Part shown: one piece after another, positions 1 to 10,262 of the stretch
Layout of the letters: each line of letters opens with the position of its first letter
Position numbering within the stretch: the first letter of the stretch is position 1
Origin: Rubidibacter lacunae KORDI 51-2
GTDB taxonomy: Bacteria > Cyanobacteriota > Cyanobacteriia > Cyanobacteriales > Rubidibacteraceae
Assembly: GCF_000473895.1 (NCBI RefSeq)
Contig: NZ_ASSJ01000046.1
Coordinates: 1 to 34,017 of the forward strand
Reading direction: 5' to 3'
Length of the DNA stretch: 34,017 nucleotides
Notes under the pieces: model-generated
What the model was told of the DNA's origin: nothing
What the model saw: only the letters and a program-made list of their open reading frames with translations
The model's database searches: none
Made by a program: the position numbers and the translations under genes

Positions 1-182
1 CCCATACTCCTGGGTCGTCCACAACGCGTGGGAAGCCCCAGATATTGCCTTGGTTGCGCGTGCGAGTTTTGGTCATTGCAGGCGAGGGGGAGTAGATCGC
101 TGACAGGCCTCCGCCACGTCTGGGCTTGCAACCAGCGCTCCCGTAATTAACTTAGGAGCACCTCATCAGGGATCGTCGTGTC

Positions 183-1097
183 TCACAGCCTATCCGAGGA
201 GTCTACGAATGCCGATATCGAATTCCATATCCGATCTAGGAGATCGCTTGCTTCTGCGTCGAACCAGGTAATTGTCTTGTCTGCTCCGAACCAGGTGCGC
301 TGTCGCTTGGCAAACTGGCAGGTATGTAACGCGATCGCATCGCGCGCAGCTCCCAGCGTCATCTTGCCTGCTAGATAACCTTTGATTTCCCGGTAGCCTA
401 GCGTATCGAGTAGCGGCAATTCCCAGCCGTAGCGTGCCACCAATCCGCGGACTTCGTCTACCAAGCCAGCCGCCAACATCGCCTCAGTGCGGTGGTGAAT
501 GCGTTTAGCGACCGCTTCGGCATTACAATGCAGCCCAATTTGCAGGATCGGATAGTCTGGCGGGCGCGCGCCTTGCTGTGCTGACAGCGGTCGTCCGGTT
601 GCGTAATACACCTCCAATGCCCGTAGCATCCGGACGCGATCGTTGCCGTGAATACGCTGCGCCGCGGCTGAGTCGACCTGCTGCAAGTAAAAGTGCAACT
701 GTTGCGGGCCAAACGTGGCGAGTTGCTCTCGTAACTCTGGCTGCGGCGGCACGCGAGGCATCTTTAGCCCCCGGGCGATTGCTTTAATATATAGTCCCGT
801 CCCACCAACGAGCAGCGGCACCGGCACGATGGACATCGCCGCTTGTGCCCGTTCTTGATACTGGGCTAGCGTCAGAGTTTCCGTCGGATTGCAAATATCT
901 ATTAAGTAGTGCCGAACGCGATCGCGTTCGGCCAGCGTCGGCTTAGCCGTTCCAATATCGAACTCTCGATACACCTGCCGCGAATCGGCACTGACAATCA
1001 CTGTGTCCAACCGCTCGGCGATCGCCAACGCCAGCGCCGACTTCCCCGTTGCCGTTGCTCCGCAAATCGCGATCGCCCCCCGTGGCAGGTCTGTCAT
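183..1097 (-). CDS. miaA: tRNA dimethylallyltransferase MiaA
   Basis: This enzyme transfers a dimethylallyl group from DMAPP to N6 of A37 in tRNAs that read UNN codons; it acts in the cytoplasm. The 304-residue length is normal for the family. A P-loop, GATATGKS, lies at residues 13-20, followed by the family motif DSRQVYREFDIGTAKP near residues 38-53 and GGTGLYIKA around 97-105. The C-terminal FAKRQRTWF segment is also typical. The ATG at 1095-1097 leaves the N-terminus only a few residues ahead of the first beta strand, as expected. The gene is divergent from gyrB, with about 200 bases between the two starts. Identification is by recalled family motifs and is firm. Confidence 0.95.
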   Translation of the reverse strand: MTDLPRGAIAICGATATGKSALALAIAERLDTVIVSADSRQVYREFDIGTAKPTLAERDRVRHYLIDICNPTETLTLAQYQERAQAAMSIVPVPLLVGGTGLYIKAIARGLKMPRVPPQPELREQLATFGPQQLHFYLQQVDSAAAQRIHGNDRVRMLRALEVYYATGRPLSAQQGARPPDYPILQIGLHCNAEAVAKRIHHRTEAMLAAGLVDEVRGLVARYGWELPLLDTLGYREIKGYLAGKMTLGAARDAIALHTCQFAKRQRTWFGADKTITWFDAEASDLLDRIWNSISAFVDSSDRL

Positions 1098-1221
1098 GTC
1101 ATTACATATTCGGTCATGTCACAACAGAGAAAAAGGGTTGCAAGAACCAATCCTTTTCAAGGGACGATCCCCTTGGCGAAACCGCCCAGAAACCCTCCAA
1201 AAGCCGCCCACAAGCTATTTG

Positions 1222-1230
1222 TGCTAGAAT
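1222..1230 (+). promoter_or_regulatory. Putative extended -10 promoter of gyrB
   Basis: TGCTAGAAT matches an extended -10 element (TGn followed by a TATAAT-like hexamer, one mismatch). It would start transcription about 58 bases before the gyrB ATG. I see no good -35 box, which extended -10 promoters can lack. Confidence 0.4.
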
Positions 1231-1289
1231 TTTTGAGGATTTTGACCTTATCGAGTCTCAGGGCGGGCTGCTGCCTTGATTGGGAGTAA

Positions 1290-3221
<1,932 letters not shown>

Positions 3222-3755
3222 GCGAGCACACACAGAATCTTTTTGCGTTCGAGTAGTGTTGGGAAACTACCTTGCGAGGTGGTTGAACCCTGTTAATCGA
3301 TGCGGTTCTTCGCGCCACCTCATCTCACGAGCTTCTCATCGCATCGGTTGGCGCTATTGAAATTCTCAGGGCCGGTCGTCGGCCGGACTCGACGTTTGGG
3401 TGGGGCCAAATCTCTTGCTTAAAACGAAATGCGAGCGGGCCCGATGCTCTACCTCGCCTGCCAGTTAGCCGTATACCTTGTCGCTCAAACAGCACCCCAG
3501 GTCGAGACTGCGGACTTGCTGGGCACCTACTGTGGCAGAACCGCTTACTGATGTTTTTTCTGGCTACCCCCAGGATAGTCGCGCGATCGCCCTTCGAGAT
3601 CGACGCGATGCCCTCCCCTACAACGTTCGAGATCGTGACATGACGTTCGGCTACATTTACCAGCAAGATACGAGCACCTTCAACGGCGACGCAATCGCGC
3701 CTGGTACTCCTCCTCTGATGCGATCGGGCTATCAGATCGCGCGGTTGACTTCGGA
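3222..3755. other. Intergenic stretch after gyrB, no supported gene
   Basis: The 534 bases between gyrB and the next plausible ORF hold a hairpin at 3261-3290. They also hold open frames on both strands whose translations look random (biased to Arg, Ser and Pro, with no recognisable motif). I see no RNA gene. Confidence 0.5.
3261..3290 (+). terminator. Stem-loop downstream of gyrB
   Basis: AACTACCT (3265-3272) pairs with AGGTGGTT (3277-3284) around a TGCG loop, with one G-T wobble. Flanking GGG and CCC could extend the stem. It lies 40 bases after the gyrB stop. No T-run follows, so it is only a weak terminator candidate and might instead protect the 3' end. Confidence 0.35.
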
Positions 3756-4055
3756 ATGATGCTCGCTTGCAAGGAGGTCGGGGAGAAGTATTGCCTTCAG
3801 ATACGCGATTTCGACCCGAATCTCGACAGCATGTTCGATCGCATCGACGGCATGCCTATGCGCTTATCGAGCAAAGCGATCGCGGAAATCCTTCCCCAGA
3901 CCCCTAGAATCCTCGGGCCCGAACATCAGGCAAACTGGCTTTTCTTAGGCGAGGTCCTTCAAGCAATGGCTAGCCAAAAAAAACGCACGACCGTGGAGTG
4001 GGCAAAAGCGCTATTAGCGCGGACAATTGGGTCAGATATGGGCTTGCTCGTATGA
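3756..4055 (+). CDS. Uncertain 99-residue ORF coupled to the DUF3038 gene
   Basis: I do not recognise this 99-residue frame. What supports it is structural. Its TGA stop overlaps the ATG of the downstream DUF3038 gene in an ATGA (4052-4055), a common arrangement for translational coupling, and its codon use resembles the neighbours (a HIP1 site is read as Ala-Ile-Ala). The predicted protein is mixed and soluble, with a helical-looking C-terminal half containing LFLGEVLQAMA. Against it, no clear ribosome site precedes the ATG at 3756, and a perfect AAGGAGGT at 3771-3778 lies inside the frame without serving any useful start. It may be chance or the remnant of a longer gene. Confidence 0.3.
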   Translation: MMLACKEVGEKYCLQIRDFDPNLDSMFDRIDGMPMRLSSKAIAEILPQTPRILGPEHQANWLFLGEVLQAMASQKKRTTVEWAKALLARTIGSDMGLLV

Positions 4056-4621
4056 TTCGCTTGCGTCCGATTGCAGCACCCCCAGCCCGTGACGAGGCAT
4101 TGCTCGCTCGTTCTCCAGCTGAAGAACGTCTTGAAAACATCAAGTCGCACCTGGACTTGCTGCTGCTTGCCCTAGAGGCGATCGCCGGACTTAGCTCCGA
4201 GGCTATGCTTGATGCTGCACGCGAGTTAGGAGTGGAGGCGATTGCCGATCGCGTCGGGCTCTGGAGGTTGCGACAGTCTAATCCTTTGCGCAAAAGCTCC
4301 GGCGGACGCAAGAAGCTCGACGTGGAGGAGGCAAGATCGCTGGTTCTTGTTATCTGCCACCTTGCCCGGCAACAACGCGACATCCTACGCCAGGCGATCG
4401 CAGTGCTGGAACAGGTTGCCATGCAGGATCGACCGCCCCACAGACATCCGCTTCTCGGCGACTACCTCGACGCCTTTGCCAACTTCTACCAAGAGCGAAT
4501 GCAAGACGATACGGCACCTAAAGATGCCCTTGAAGACCTTGCGCTTAAATTGCTTGTTGACTTGCTGTTCTATAGCGCGCCACACGGTCGCCGGCGCCTT
4601 TGGACGGCATTGATCGATTGA
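4052..4621 (+). CDS. DUF3038 domain protein
   Basis: This is a conserved cyanobacterial protein of unknown function, 189 residues from the chosen ATG. It is predicted to be soluble and helical. Family-typical stretches recalled from other cyanobacteria are visible: the LDLLLLALEAI helix near the start, then LWRLRQSNPLRK, KKLDVEEARSLVL, LGDYLDAFANFYQERM and the closing LALKLLVDLLFYSAP. The frame is also open upstream to a GTG at 3998, but the ATG at 4052 overlaps the preceding ORF's stop as ATGA and puts the first conserved helix near residue 30. The next gene encodes a DUF4335 protein, the usual partner in cyanobacterial genomes as I recall. That pairing strengthens the assignment and suggests the two act together. 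Confidence 0.85.
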   Translation: MIRLRPIAAPPARDEALLARSPAEERLENIKSHLDLLLLALEAIAGLSSEAMLDAARELGVEAIADRVGLWRLRQSNPLRKSSGGRKKLDVEEARSLVLVICHLARQQRDILRQAIAVLEQVAMQDRPPHRHPLLGDYLDAFANFYQERMQDDTAPKDALEDLALKLLVDLLFYSAPHGRRRLWTALID

Positions 4622-4629
4622 GCTAACTG

Positions 4630-4679
4630 ATTGAGTCGACCGAATGTGCGATCGCGCGGTTTTACGCGATTGACTCAAT
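4630..4679 (+). promoter_or_regulatory. Nested stem-loop between the DUF3038 and DUF4335 genes
   Basis: ATTGAGTC (4630-4637) is perfectly complementary to GACTCAAT (4672-4679). Inside it, ATCGCG (4651-4656) pairs with CGCGAT (4665-4670). The structure starts nine bases after the DUF3038 stop and ends 57 bases before the DUF4335 ATG. No T-run follows. Attenuation, an RNA processing site, or a terminator that separates expression of the two genes are all possible. Confidence 0.5.
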
Positions 4680-4736
4680 TGCACTCAAGTTCTCCCCGAC
4701 CAAACTACTGCACGCTACCGCCCCTTGCCACTTGCC

Positions 4737-6209
4737 ATGGGTCTGCCCTCGCTCCTGCGCTGCTACGACTATCCCACTTGCACTCTCGAAGTTCGCGGCC
4801 GGCAATCGCCCCTGTCGCGCTGGACCGGACGCCCCAGCGTCCGAAATCTGCACTTTACCCTCACCCTTGACGACCCGCGCCACACCGACCGCGAACCCCT
4901 GTCGCTGGCAGGAGATAGCGATCGCTTGCTGGTACTTGAGGATATTGTGACTGCTGCTGTTGGCGCGCTGCTCGCCCCGGTATCCGTTTCTACAGGATCT
5001 TCCACCCCGTCAGCGATCGCCACCCACACCTTACCTCTGGGCGAACTAGCGACAGAAAATACGGGTCCAGCTCTGAAACTCGGGACGTTGCAGCTATTTG
5101 ACCTTGCAAATGCTATCGATGACTGTACTGCAGATGTCAATTTCGTACTCGCGACCGCAGCTCCCAGGAGTCTGACAACGGTGCCAACCTGGACAGCCGC
5201 TGCTGCCACGTTTATAGCCGTTGTTGGCTTATCAGCAATCGCGTTACGCTTCGACCAGTTTGCTGCGCAAACTGCAGGCGAACAGAGCGATGCCGAAACC
5301 GAGGTAGCCGTTGGGCTCGAGCGCTTACCTCAACCGCGCAACGACATCGAACTCGACCGCGAGTTTGTAGAACCCTTAGCGGAGGTCGATCGCCTACCGC
5401 CACCCCCGGCTTTGCGATCGCCGCGCCCGTCCTTGCCCGATGCTTCGCCAGACCTCGTTGCCCCGCCGCCCACTGTCAGCACTGCCACCCCCAGCGTCGA
5501 AGACGAACCCAACGAAGCAGTGGCGATCGAAGCTCCCGCATCGACCCCACAACTGCCAGCCGATCCTCCAACACTACCGTCCGAGTTGCCCGAACTCTCC
5601 GCAACCAACGAAGCAGCCGATGGTGCAACGGCCCCCGGAAAGAATGCGGGCGCACCCAGTACTGCAGCCGAGTCAGGTGTGGCGATCGCTTCCGAACCCG
5701 GTGTTGCTGTCGCACCCGAACAGGCAGCTTCCCTGCGACTGCGAGAAGAAGGTTCTGCGTTAAGCGATCGCTTTGACAGACGCGCAAATGCTCCTGGGTT
5801 TGCGACTGGCGACGCCCGACCCCAAACTGACGAACAACGTCGGTCTGCCATTGCGGTCGTGCCATATGGCCCTGCACCTGAAGCTAGCGAGCCGACAACT
5901 GAGTCTCTACCAGCCGCCGCATCTGAATCTATCGCAACTGCTGGTGAGGTGCGGGCGTACTTTCAATCTCGCTGGCAGCCGCCGAACGATCTCAACAGTA
6001 CGCTCGAATATCGACTGATCCTGGATGCAAATGGAGCACTAGAGCGGGCGATCGCGCTCGGCACTGACTCCCAAGCGTTCCAGTCGGCCGCACAACTGCC
6101 GCCGGTTGGCACGCAGTTTGCATCGCCGACGCCCGGTCAACGCGCCACAGTGCGCCTCGTACTCACTCCCGATGGCTCGGTGCGGACATTCCTGGAGTCG
6201 CCGGAGTAG
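4737..6209 (+). CDS. DUF4335 domain protein, single membrane span, Pro/Ala-rich linker
   Basis: Function unknown. The 490-residue protein has three parts. An N-terminal domain (about 1-145) has the family-like opening TCTLEVRG and SPLSRWTG. One hydrophobic span (about 151-171) follows. Then a long low-complexity region rich in Pro, Ala, Glu and Ser (about 175-395) leads to a compact C-terminal module (about 400-490) containing FQSRWQPP, YRLILDANG and VRLVLTPDGSV. That tail resembles the small alpha/beta domain at the end of TonB-like proteins. The topology suggests a cytoplasmic domain anchored in the membrane with an extended periplasmic or lumenal arm; this is inference. A TTG at 4725 would add four residues, and I prefer the ATG at 4737. 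It follows the DUF3038 gene after a 115-base gap holding a stem-loop. Confidence 0.8.
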   Translation: MGLPSLLRCYDYPTCTLEVRGRQSPLSRWTGRPSVRNLHFTLTLDDPRHTDREPLSLAGDSDRLLVLEDIVTAAVGALLAPVSVSTGSSTPSAIATHTLPLGELATENTGPALKLGTLQLFDLANAIDDCTADVNFVLATAAPRSLTTVPTWTAAAATFIAVVGLSAIALRFDQFAAQTAGEQSDAETEVAVGLERLPQPRNDIELDREFVEPLAEVDRLPPPPALRSPRPSLPDASPDLVAPPPTVSTATPSVEDEPNEAVAIEAPASTPQLPADPPTLPSELPELSATNEAADGATAPGKNAGAPSTAAESGVAIASEPGVAVAPEQAASLRLREEGSALSDRFDRRANAPGFATGDARPQTDEQRRSAIAVVPYGPAPEASEPTTESLPAAASESIATAGEVRAYFQSRWQPPNDLNSTLEYRLILDANGALERAIALGTDSQAFQSAAQLPPVGTQFASPTPGQRATVRLVLTPDGSVRTFLESPE

Positions 6210-6256
6210 CCATACGTGCCGTCGCGATCGAATGCAGCCGCGCGTGCTGAGAGTGC

Positions 6257-6490
6257 CTACCAAACTGGATCGGCAAACAGGTTGACCGTCAGCTCCGACT
6301 TCCCTGGCGGTAAAGAGCTAATGCACGCACAGAGTTCCGTGCCGTCATCGAGCTGTATTTCGCATGCGTGGCAAGAACCCATCAAGCAACCTGTGGGCAC
6401 GAAGACACCAGCGCGTTCGGCAACTTGCAAATACGGCTCGCCCGGCTGAGCTTCAACCGTCACGTCATCGGGCAGAAAGCGAACATTCAT
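6257..6490 (-). CDS. Small 2Fe-2S ferredoxin-like protein
   Basis: A 77-residue electron-transfer protein of the plant-type [2Fe-2S] fold. The cluster motif is C-x4-C-x2-C within GCLMGSCHACEI, and the fourth ligand comes from the CAC of ELCACISSLP. The gap between third and fourth cysteines is shorter than in photosynthetic ferredoxin PetF, so this is a divergent ferredoxin. A longer frame reaches back to 6649, but the ATG at 6488-6490 is clearly the start: GAGGAAGG lies about five bases upstream, and the first residues (MNVRFLPD) form the opening beta strand. It lies 83 bases downstream of ubiD on the same strand and is probably co-transcribed. The partner enzyme is unknown; UbiD or another quinone-pathway enzyme is a reasonable guess. 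Confidence 0.85.
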   Translation of the reverse strand: MNVRFLPDDVTVEAQPGEPYLQVAERAGVFVPTGCLMGSCHACEIQLDDGTELCACISSLPPGKSELTVNLFADPVW

Positions 6491-6573
6491 GATGGCCTTC
6501 CTCGGGATAACTGTGCTCTCACGCGGGGCATTCGTTCGGTCCAGACCGATCGCAAGGCGCGGTCGTATGGGCA

Positions 6574-8082
6574 TCACTTGATGTCGTATCCAAACGCATT
6601 GGCATCCACTGCTCCGAGATCGAGATCGGCGAATCCGTACTCCTCCCATCGGCGGTCGACCGTGGCGGCCGTGTCTGGATCCGATATCAGCGGCTCGCCC
6701 CAGGCATGATTGGTTTCCGGTGGGATCTTAGTCGTCGCGTCGATCGCCATGCGCCCGCCCAACCCGATCTTCTGGCTGGCGAAATCGAGGCTGTCAAACG
6801 GCGTTTCCGGCAACACGAAAGCGTCGCGCGACGGGTCGACCTTAGAGGCGATCGCCCACACCACCTGACGCGGGTCGCGAATGTTGATGTCCTTGTCAAC
6901 GACGATGACGAACTTCGTGTAAGTAAATTGAGGCAGTGCAGTCCAGAACGCCATGGCTGCTCGCTTGGCCTGACCGGGATATGCCTTGTCGATGGAGATA
7001 ATTGCCAGCTTGTAGCTGAGCGCTTCCATCGGCAAGAAGAAATCGACGATTTCCGACACCTGCTGGCGCAGGATTGGCGTGTAAATGCGGTTGAGGGCGA
7101 TCGCAATTGCGGCTTCCTCCTTGGGCGGGCGGCCGCTGAAGGTAGTGAGATAAATCGGGTCGCGGCGGTGGGTCATGCACTGGAAGCGAATTAGCGGTGA
7201 ATCCTCCACACCGCCGTAGTAGCCCATGTGGTCGCCAAAGGGTCCGTCGGGAAGGACTTCACCGGGCGCAATCGTGCCTTCGAGCACGAACTCCGAGTCG
7301 GCTGGCACTTGCAAATCCACCGTCTTGCATTGAGCGAGCGGTACCCCACCGCCACCGTAGAGTCCCGCAAATAGCCACTCCGACAAATCCACTGGAATCG
7401 GAGTCGCTGCTGCCATGATGATGAGCGGATCGACGCCGAGAGCGATCGCAACTTCTAGCTTCTTGCCCGCCTCGGCAGCCTTGCGCAAGTGCCGCGCGCC
7501 GCCACGCACCGATAGCCAGTGCACGGTCATGGTGTTGCGAGATTGCAGCTGCAAGCGATAGACCCCGACGTTGGGCGTACCGGTTTCGACATCTTTGGTG
7601 ATAACAAGCCCGAGGGTGACAATTTTGCCTGCATCGCCCGGATAAGGACGGATCAGCGGCAACTGTTCGAGATCGACCTCGGGATCTTTCAGAACGACCT
7701 GCTGGCAGGGCGGAAAGAAATCGCGTCCGGGTTTGGCTTTGACGACATCGAAGAGCACTTTGCCGAACTCGATCGCCTGGGCGATTTTCTTTGGCGGTTT
7801 CGGTTGCTGTAACATCGCCAATCGTTTGCCCAGTGCTTCGAGGTCTTCCGGGCAATCGCGATTCAGCCCCCACACAACGCGCTCGACCGTACCCAGCGTG
7901 TTAATCGCGACAGGGTAAGAGGTGCCTCGTACATTCTCGAAAAGCAATGCCGGTCCGCCAGCTTGCAACATGCGATTGGCGATCTCGGCAATTTCCAAAT
8001 CCGGATCGACCGGTGCTTTAATGCGGCGGAGTTGCCCGCGCTCTTCCAGGAGCTTGAGGAATCCGCGTAAGTCTCTTGCCAC
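6574..8082 (-). CDS. ubiD: UbiD-family prenylated-FMN decarboxylase (4-hydroxy-3-polyprenylbenzoate decarboxylase)
   Basis: UbiD enzymes use prenylated FMN made by UbiX to remove the carboxyl group of 4-hydroxy-3-polyprenylbenzoate. In cyanobacteria this step belongs to plastoquinone synthesis, shown genetically in Synechocystis. The 502-residue length is normal. Visible landmarks are the opening RDLRGFLKLLEERGQL, the cofactor-site motif NVGVYR at 171-176 with RHL at 197-199, and the active-site segment DGPFGDHMGYYGG at 279-291. Translation begins at a GTG (8080-8082); no earlier in-frame start is better. The small ferredoxin gene follows on the same strand. The family also contains aromatic-acid decarboxylases, but length and context favour the quinone role. 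Confidence 0.92.
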   Translation of the reverse strand: MARDLRGFLKLLEERGQLRRIKAPVDPDLEIAEIANRMLQAGGPALLFENVRGTSYPVAINTLGTVERVVWGLNRDCPEDLEALGKRLAMLQQPKPPKKIAQAIEFGKVLFDVVKAKPGRDFFPPCQQVVLKDPEVDLEQLPLIRPYPGDAGKIVTLGLVITKDVETGTPNVGVYRLQLQSRNTMTVHWLSVRGGARHLRKAAEAGKKLEVAIALGVDPLIIMAAATPIPVDLSEWLFAGLYGGGGVPLAQCKTVDLQVPADSEFVLEGTIAPGEVLPDGPFGDHMGYYGGVEDSPLIRFQCMTHRRDPIYLTTFSGRPPKEEAAIAIALNRIYTPILRQQVSEIVDFFLPMEALSYKLAIISIDKAYPGQAKRAAMAFWTALPQFTYTKFVIVVDKDINIRDPRQVVWAIASKVDPSRDAFVLPETPFDSLDFASQKIGLGGRMAIDATTKIPPETNHAWGEPLISDPDTAATVDRRWEEYGFADLDLGAVDANAFGYDIK

Positions 8083-8850
8083 GATCGTGTTCCGTACTGA
8101 AGTTTTGAATGGATAAGGGGTGCACCGCAGGGATCGCTAGTCTCCCGACCGCTCTCATTTTCCGTGCATTTCCATGGTAAAAGGGGTGTCGAGCGCGCGC
8201 CCACATGTGTTGTTCGCTGCTGGCAATTACTCCAGCGATCGGTGCATCGAGTAATCCGCACGGTTGCTTGCACGATCCAACCAGCTACCTAACATCAGGG
8301 TTCCCATTCTGGAAGTGTTGGGACTCTCCTTTCTATTGTTATGTCGGCTCCATCAAGTGGGTCTGGCGGCACAGCCGCTTGGGGGACCCCGTCAGACCGG
8401 GAAACGGGACGGATGGACCGAGCCTAGACATTACTGGACATTCGACCATCCCACACTTCTGAAAGTCGACCGCATCAACATGACGGCAATGGGCAAAAAG
8501 CAAGAGGTTTTTGAGTGACAGCCGCGGCGAAGGTTAGCGGCAAGAACCTTTGCTTGGGTGGGGAAACTGGGTCTACTCTATTAGGAGGGAGTTCTGGAGT
8601 GTGATATTGATGCAGGCTGAGAGGCAGGGTTCGCAAGGATTCTGCACCTGCACACCTCTCACTTGGCAGGAATAAGCGGCAAGGACTACTACGGTTACTG
8701 GCTGAGAGCGAAGCAGCGATTTAATTTGCGATGTTGCCGTTGATGGTGACCTAGCTGGAGGCTGTACCCTCTTTTAGAGATACACTCTATTTTTTACTGA
8801 CACACCCTAGGGGTCAGGTTCAGCCAAGACTTAAAGAAAGATTTAGAAAG
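8083..8850. other. 768-base intergenic region, no supported gene, some RNA-like structure
   Basis: Between ubiD and tRNA-Gly, the frames that stay open (for example 8264-8518 on the plus strand) give no recognisable protein. The part from about 8525 to 8660 carries complementary segments: AAGGTT with AACCTT (8532-8553) and TGAGAGG with CCTCTCA (about 8618-8661), the latter enclosing CAGG and CCTG. A structured RNA is possible, but I cannot match it to a named family such as 6S, tmRNA, RNase P or SRP RNA. Confidence 0.4.
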
Positions 8851-8921
8851 AGCGGGCACGCGGAATCGAACCCCGATCATTAGCTTGGAAGGCTAAGGTT
8901 TTACCACTAAACTATGCCCGC
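8851..8921 (-). tRNA. tRNA-Gly, anticodon UCC
   Basis: A complete cloverleaf reads on the minus strand: perfect seven-pair acceptor stem (GCGGGCA with TGCCCGC), D-stem GTTT/AAAC, five-pair anticodon stem TTAGC/GCTAA around loop CTTCCAA (anticodon TCC), TTCGATT T-loop and discriminator T. CCA is not encoded. The T-stem (CGGGG against CCGCG) has an internal G-G mismatch, whereas the cyanobacterial tRNA-Gly I remember has a perfect GCGGG/CCCGC there. Confidence 0.93.
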
Positions 8922-9329
8922 ATCAGGCACCAACGTAGCACAGTCAACCATACATCCGCAATCACTTGTAGCTTTCAGATGAGCTGTCTTTCGTCTTTAA
9001 TTATCTGAGAAGCTCCTCCATCCACACTTGCTAACATGCAGAGCTCATAGCACAGCCAATACCCAAGACTAACTCTGCATACGGTGATGCTAGTCAAGCC
9101 CCGCCCCTGGAGGTACTTTCGATCCCTGGTAGTCCCCATATATATTGGATTAGTGGTTTTAGCCCTACAAGGTATATCCATAAAGTTCATTGCCAAACCA
9201 CGCCTGCTCCACCCGCTAGCTCGCTAGCAAACGTGGTTGTAATTGCGGCGGCGGGGGCGGTTAAGCCAAGTAGATTGGCGATCGGCGATAGAATACGGCG
9301 GTAATTTGCTGGCGGTCGGGACACGGCGT
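8922..9329. other. 408-base region upstream of mtnP
   Basis: No credible ORF is present; the 73-residue minus-strand frame at 8975-9196 looks like chance. The region is more AT-rich than its surroundings and ends in a stem-loop at 9196-9238, listed separately. Confidence 0.5.
9196..9238 (+). promoter_or_regulatory. Two-tier stem-loop upstream of mtnP
   Basis: AACCACG (9196-9202) pairs perfectly with CGTGGTT (9232-9238). Inside, GCTAG and CTAGC (9215-9228) close a CTCG tetraloop. It ends 91 bases before the mtnP ATG, where a leader structure or an upstream terminator could lie. I cannot match it to a known SAM or SAH riboswitch. Confidence 0.4.
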
Positions 9330-10205
9330 ATGACAGCACGAGCAACCATTGGGATTATTGGCGGTAGCGGACTCTACCAGATGGAGGCGCTAACTGATTT
9401 TGAAGAAGTCCGTCTCGAGACACCGTTTGGCAATCCCTCCGATGCCTTTATCCTTGGCAAACTTGATGGCGTGTCCGTAGCGTTCTTAGCTCGGCACGGT
9501 CGCGGTCACCACCTGCTGCCGAGCGAGCTGCCGTTTCGAGCCAATATCCACGGATTCAAGCAGCTCGGCGTGAAGTATTTATTGTCGGCATCTGCAGTCG
9601 GTTCGCTGAAGGAGTCGGTGAAGCCGCTCGACATAGTAGTGCCAGATCAATTCATCGATCGCACGCGCTCGCGCGTCTCCACCTTTTTTGGCGGCGGCAT
9701 TGTGGCCCACATTGGATTTGCCGATCCGGTCTGCGGCAAAGTTGCAGAAATCCTCGCTCATGCAGCTCAGTCGCTAAATCTGCGCGACGTGGATGTCCAT
9801 CGCGGCGGCACATACGTGTGCATGGAAGGACCGGCATTTTCGACCAAAGCCGAGTCTGATTTATACCGCAGTTGGGGGGCAACGGCGATCGGGATGACTA
9901 ACCTACCTGAGGCAAAACTCGCACGCGAAGCCGAGATCGCCTACGCAACCCTAGCATTGGTCACCGATTACGATTGCTGGCATCCCGATCACGACAGCGT
10001 GACTGTTGAAATGATAATCGGAAATTTGCAGCGCAATGCCACCAACGCACAGAAGGTCATCCGCGCCGCCGTCAGCCGACTTGCTGCCGAGCAACCAGTC
10101 TCGGAGGCACATTCAGCGTTGCAGTTTGCCATCCTAACCCCACTCGAACGCATACCGGAAACCGTAAAGGAAAATTTGCAGCCATTGCTGGCGAAGTATT
10201 TGTAA
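9330..10205 (+). CDS. mtnP: S-methyl-5'-thioadenosine phosphorylase
   Basis: MtnP cleaves methylthioadenosine, a by-product of polyamine and related reactions, into adenine and methylthioribose-1-phosphate, the first step of methionine salvage. The 291-residue protein opens with [12 protein letters not shown], has the phosphate-binding RHGRGH, and carries the purine-site stretch [15 protein letters not shown] followed by [16 protein letters not shown] and TDYDCW. These match the MTAP/PNP class-2 family, and the methionine before TN is typical of MTA rather than guanosine specificity. The frame extends upstream to a TTG at 9243, but the ATG at 9330 directly precedes the first conserved strand. 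It stands alone on this strand and converges on the peptidase gene. Confidence 0.95.
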   Translation: MTARATIGIIGGSGLYQMEALTDFEEVRLETPFGNPSDAFILGKLDGVSVAFLARHGRGHHLLPSELPFRANIHGFKQLGVKYLLSASAVGSLKESVKPLDIVVPDQFIDRTRSRVSTFFGGGIVAHIGFADPVCGKVAEILAHAAQSLNLRDVDVHRGGTYVCMEGPAFSTKAESDLYRSWGATAIGMTNLPEAKLAREAEIAYATLALVTDYDCWHPDHDSVTVEMIIGNLQRNATNAQKVIRAAVSRLAAEQPVSEAHSALQFAILTPLERIPETVKENLQPLLAKYL

Positions 10206-10262
10206 GCCTGGGTAGGTGAGATCGCCGCACTCATTACCCACAAGGGTGTAGGGAGACGCGTC

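Noticed and set aside
3478-3759. A 93-residue plus-strand frame that ends in an ATGA overlap with the next ORF
   Set aside because: The translation looks random, no ribosome site is visible, and a single ATGA overlap is not enough to support it.
8205-8518. Overlapping plus-strand frames of 84-85 residues
   Set aside because: No domain, no ribosome site and overlapping frames of equal quality, which is typical of non-coding GC-rich DNA.
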